Under the pieces are notes generated by a model. That model had not been told where the DNA came from. It ran no database searches and worked only from the letters and a program-made list of their open reading frames with translations. A stretch of 8,273 nt of DNA from an uncultured Acidimicrobiia bacterium (GTDB taxonomy: Bacteria > Actinomycetota > Acidimicrobiia > UBA5794), in contig CAJQOW010000188.1 of NCBI GenBank assembly GCA_905480055.1, positions 1-8,273 on the forward strand. The letters are read 5' to 3'. Below, piece by piece: positions 7,098-8,273 of this stretch. The number at the start of each line of letters is the position of its first letter. Position 1 is the first letter of the stretch. The position numbers and the translations under genes were made by a program.

Positions 7098-7145
7098 GGC
7101 TCACGGCTCAGGGCTGTCTCATGGCTCATGGCTCACGGCTGACTC
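7098..7145 (+). repeat. Heptad array 2 (GGCTCAN units)
   Basis: Units of 7 bp follow one another: GGCTCAC (7098-7104), GGCTCAG (7105-7111), an expanded GGCTGTCTCAT (7112-7122), GGCTCAT (7123-7129), GGCTCAC (7130-7136) and a degenerate GGCTGACTC (7137-7145). The last base of each unit varies while GGCTCA is kept. This is the same core as array 1 read on the opposite strand. It lies just upstream of the lipoprotein promoter. Confidence 0.7.
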
Positions 7146-7169
7146 TGGGCCAGCTGCCACGAACACGAC

Positions 7170-7183
7170 TACGGTTGATCGCA
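7170..7183 (+). promoter_or_regulatory. Candidate leaderless promoter of the lipoprotein gene
   Basis: TACGGT (7170-7175) fits TANNNT and is followed by 7 bases and then the ATG at 7183. Transcription would begin at the start codon or within a base or two of it. There is no Shine-Dalgarno before the ATG. The spacing closely matches that proposed for smc. No clear -35 element is visible. Confidence 0.45.
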
Positions 7184-7731
7184 TGAAGAGAGTGGTGGCT
7201 TCGGTTCTCTCGTCGGTACTGGTGCTGTCGGCGTGTGGTGGAGGCTCGACGCTCACCGAGTACGCAACCGAGCTCGAGTCTGCAGTGGCTCAGATGAACG
7301 GACGGCTCGATGAGCTCGACGCTTCGTTGGGTGGGGCAGCAGATCTGGATGAGGTCCGACGGTACGCAAATGAGCGGGTAGCGGCCCGATATGCCTTCGT
7401 TGAAACTCTCAAGACCCTGGAACCCCCGAGCGAGGTGGACGAGCTCCACGACACAGCGCTGGATGTGATGGGCAGGCTCGCAGACGCCGAATCTGCCCTC
7501 GCTGACTATGTCAATGAAGTCGACGATGCAGCCACAGTGGACGACTTCTGGGCCACACCACTGGGTGTCGCAGCTCGGACGGCCGATGAAGAGTCCATTT
7601 CGCTCTGCCTTGCCGCCGAAGAGCGGCTGGACACTCGACAGCGAAGTGAACTCGCAGAACTCCCATGGATCCCTCCCGAGTTGAAAGAAGTCGTTGTGGT
7701 CGCCTTCGGCTGCATTGCGGGAGAACGTTGA
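7183..7731 (+). CDS. Small secreted lipoprotein of unknown function
   Basis: The 182-residue product starts with a typical lipoprotein signal: basic MKR, a hydrophobic stretch (VVASVLSSVLVL) and lipobox LSAC, with C18 as the lipidated residue, followed by GGGS. It should be anchored on the outer face of the cytoplasmic membrane. The mature part is acidic and predicted mostly helical, with a PPSEVDELHDTALDVMGRL segment (81-99) and two further cysteines (C142, C177) that could form a disulfide. No catalytic motif or known family was recognised. The frame is open 39 codons upstream to a GTG at 7066, but that extension runs through the heptad repeat and would bury the signal peptide, so the ATG at 7183 is chosen. 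The gene is probably transcribed alone and converges on etfA. Confidence 0.8.
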   Translation: MKRVVASVLSSVLVLSACGGGSTLTEYATELESAVAQMNGRLDELDASLGGAADLDEVRRYANERVAARYAFVETLKTLEPPSEVDELHDTALDVMGRLADAESALADYVNEVDDAATVDDFWATPLGVAARTADEESISLCLAAEERLDTRQRSELAELPWIPPELKEVVVVAFGCIAGER

Positions 7732-7742
7732 ATGGACATTGG

Positions 7743-7769
7743 GGCTCTGCAGCGTTCTGCTCCAGAGCC
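7743..7769. terminator. Hairpin in the lipoprotein-etfA convergent gap
   Basis: GGCTCT (7743-7748) pairs with AGAGCC (7764-7769), and GCAG (7749-7752) pairs with CTGC (7757-7760) around a CGTT loop, leaving a 3-base bulge. It begins 11 bases after the lipoprotein stop. As a near-symmetric stem it could serve that gene and possibly the opposing etfA transcript. No U-tract is present. Confidence 0.45.
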
Positions 7770-7806
7770 TGCTTCCGGGATCACTTGTGCCAGAACCGCT
7801 GCAGTT

Positions 7807-7864
7807 ATGAGTCGTGAGTCCGCCGGTTCAGAACCCACAACTCAGAACTCACAACTCAGAACTC
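7807..7864. repeat. Heptad array 3, in two opposed arms (AACTCAN / NTGAGTC)
   Basis: The left arm has ATGAGTC (7807-7813) and GTGAGTC (7814-7820). The right arm has AACCCAC (7832-7838), AACTCAG (7839-7845), AACTCAC (7846-7852), AACTCAG (7853-7859) and a partial AACTC (7860-7864). The left arm can pair with 7846-7859 at 11 of 14 positions, so the array can fold into a stem. It ends 9 bases before the etfA stop codon. Confidence 0.72.
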
Positions 7865-7873
7865 CTCCGAGCG

Positions 7874-8273
7874 CTAGCGCCGGGCCTTCAACGCCTCCAC
7901 GAGCTGTGGCACGACACTGTGCACATCGCCGACGATGCCGAGATCGGCAACGGCGAAGATGGGAGCATCGGGATCCTTGTTGATCGCGATGATCGTGTTC
8001 GAACCCTTCATGCCGACAACGTGCTGCATCGCACCTGACACCCCACATGCGATGTACACAGCTGGTTTGACGGTCTTGCCCGTCTGACCGATCTGGTACG
8101 AGTACGGGACCCAGCCAGCATCAACAACCGCACGAGTTCCACCGACAGCACCGCCGAGCAATCCCGCGAGTTCGTCCATCATGGCGAACTTGTCCTCGCC
8201 ACCGAGGCCGCGGCCTCCAGTAACGACCACCGATGCGGCTTCGAGGTCGGGTCCCTCTGAAGACTCCACATGG
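7874..8273 (-). CDS. etfA: Electron transfer flavoprotein alpha subunit, C-terminal part (5' end outside the window)
   Basis: The minus-strand frame ends at TAG (complement of 7874-7876) and stays open to the right edge, giving about 132 residues of the C-terminal FAD-binding domain. ETF takes electrons from acyl-CoA and other dehydrogenases and passes them toward the quinone pool, as an alpha-beta heterodimer with FAD held mainly by this domain. Visible motifs are [14 protein letters not shown], the [20 protein letters not shown] segment, [18 protein letters not shown], and [21 protein letters not shown], all characteristic of ETF alpha. The N-terminal domain of a usual 310-330 residue protein is cut off. 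A GTG at 8269 is internal, since the FAD domain normally continues upstream. etfB is expected further right, but this cannot be seen. It converges on the lipoprotein gene. Confidence 0.95.
   Translation of the reverse strand, partial: HVESSEGPDLEAASVVVTGGRGLGGEDKFAMMDELAGLLGGAVGGTRAVVDAGWVPYSYQIGQTGKTVKPAVYIACGVSGAMQHVVGMKGSNTIIAINKDPDAPIFAVADLGIVGDVHSVVPQLVEALKARR

Larger units (their letters stand above)
6996..7147 (+). repeat. Pair of 13-bp direct repeats (ACGGCTGACTCTG)
   Basis: ACGGCTGACTCTG occurs exactly at 6996-7008 and again at 7135-7147, the second copy overlapping the end of heptad array 2. The pair brackets the 7020-7063 inverted repeat and the array. It may be a relic of slippage or duplication during growth of the heptads. 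Confidence 0.5.
6813..7182. other. Repeat-rich intergenic region between cdd and the lipoprotein gene
   Basis: This 370-base stretch has no believable gene. In order it holds a heptad array, a large palindrome with two C/G hairpins, a stray CTGAGTT heptad (7006-7012), an inverted repeat (7020-7063), a second heptad array and the lipoprotein promoter. Open frames here translate to low-complexity peptides and lack ribosome sites. The frame that extends the lipoprotein upstream to 7066 runs through the heptads and is better read as noncoding. Confidence 0.7.

Noticed and set aside
6563..7104. Minus-strand frames over cdd and the palindrome, with SPPFKGEAEERSDDAGG-like peptides
   Set aside because: The peptide is a translation of the palindromic repeat, not a conserved gene, and it has no ribosome binding site.
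6846..7145. CRISPR array
   Set aside because: Units are 7 bp and contiguous without unique spacers, and no cas genes are present.
7066..7182. 39-codon N-terminal extension of the lipoprotein from a GTG at 7066
   Set aside because: It is encoded mostly by GGCTCAN repeats and would place the signal peptide internally. The ATG at 7183 gives a textbook lipoprotein signal.
7807..7864. Phage or integron attachment site
   Set aside because: No tRNA, integrase or cassette structure is nearby; the 7-bp periodicity explains the inverted matches.
7732..7983. Plus-strand open frame beginning with an ATG directly after the lipoprotein stop (TGAATG)
   Set aside because: It runs through heptad array 3 and then antisense through etfA; the product is low-complexity and Arg/Pro/Ser-rich with no recognisable domain. 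The etfA frame explains the right half.

Overview
The window looks like a chromosomal housekeeping region from a high-GC actinobacterium, possibly of the Acidimicrobiia type. This placement is inferred from high GC, frequent GTG starts, an FtsY with an N-terminal membrane segment, a -10 box placed for leaderless transcription, and the order rpmF-plsX-rnc-smc-ftsY. No marker in the window fixes the taxonomy.

Left and centre (1-6812), all on the plus strand: the end of rpmF (ribosomal protein L32), then plsX (phosphate acyltransferase), rnc (RNase III), smc (chromosome condensation ATPase), ftsY (signal recognition particle receptor) and cdd (cytidine deaminase). rpmF-plsX-rnc are nearly contiguous, with a 7-base gap and then a one-base TGATG overlap. 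A short hairpin and an apparent leaderless promoter separate rnc from smc. ftsY follows smc after 35 bases, and cdd overlaps the ftsY stop by four bases (GTGA). The genes join translation, phospholipid initiation, RNA processing, chromosome folding and protein targeting, a linkage seen in many Gram-positive bacteria. The fatty-acid genes (fabD, fabG, acpP) that often lie between plsX and rnc are absent here, as is mutM before smc.

Right (6813-8273): a 370-base intergenic stretch is dense with repeats. It holds a large imperfect palindrome (6846-6987), a second inverted repeat, and arrays of a 7-bp repeat. A small lipoprotein gene of unknown function follows (7183-7731), again with a leaderless-type promoter. 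It converges on the end of etfA (electron transfer flavoprotein alpha subunit), which lies on the minus strand and runs off the right edge. The 142-base convergent gap contains a hairpin and another heptad array in two opposed arms.

The genes themselves are ordinary. The unusual content is the heptad family with core RRCTCAN, whose units face opposite ways in both intergenic regions, and the REP/MITE-like palindrome between two of the arrays. No defence system, CRISPR array, tRNA, rRNA or transposase gene was seen.
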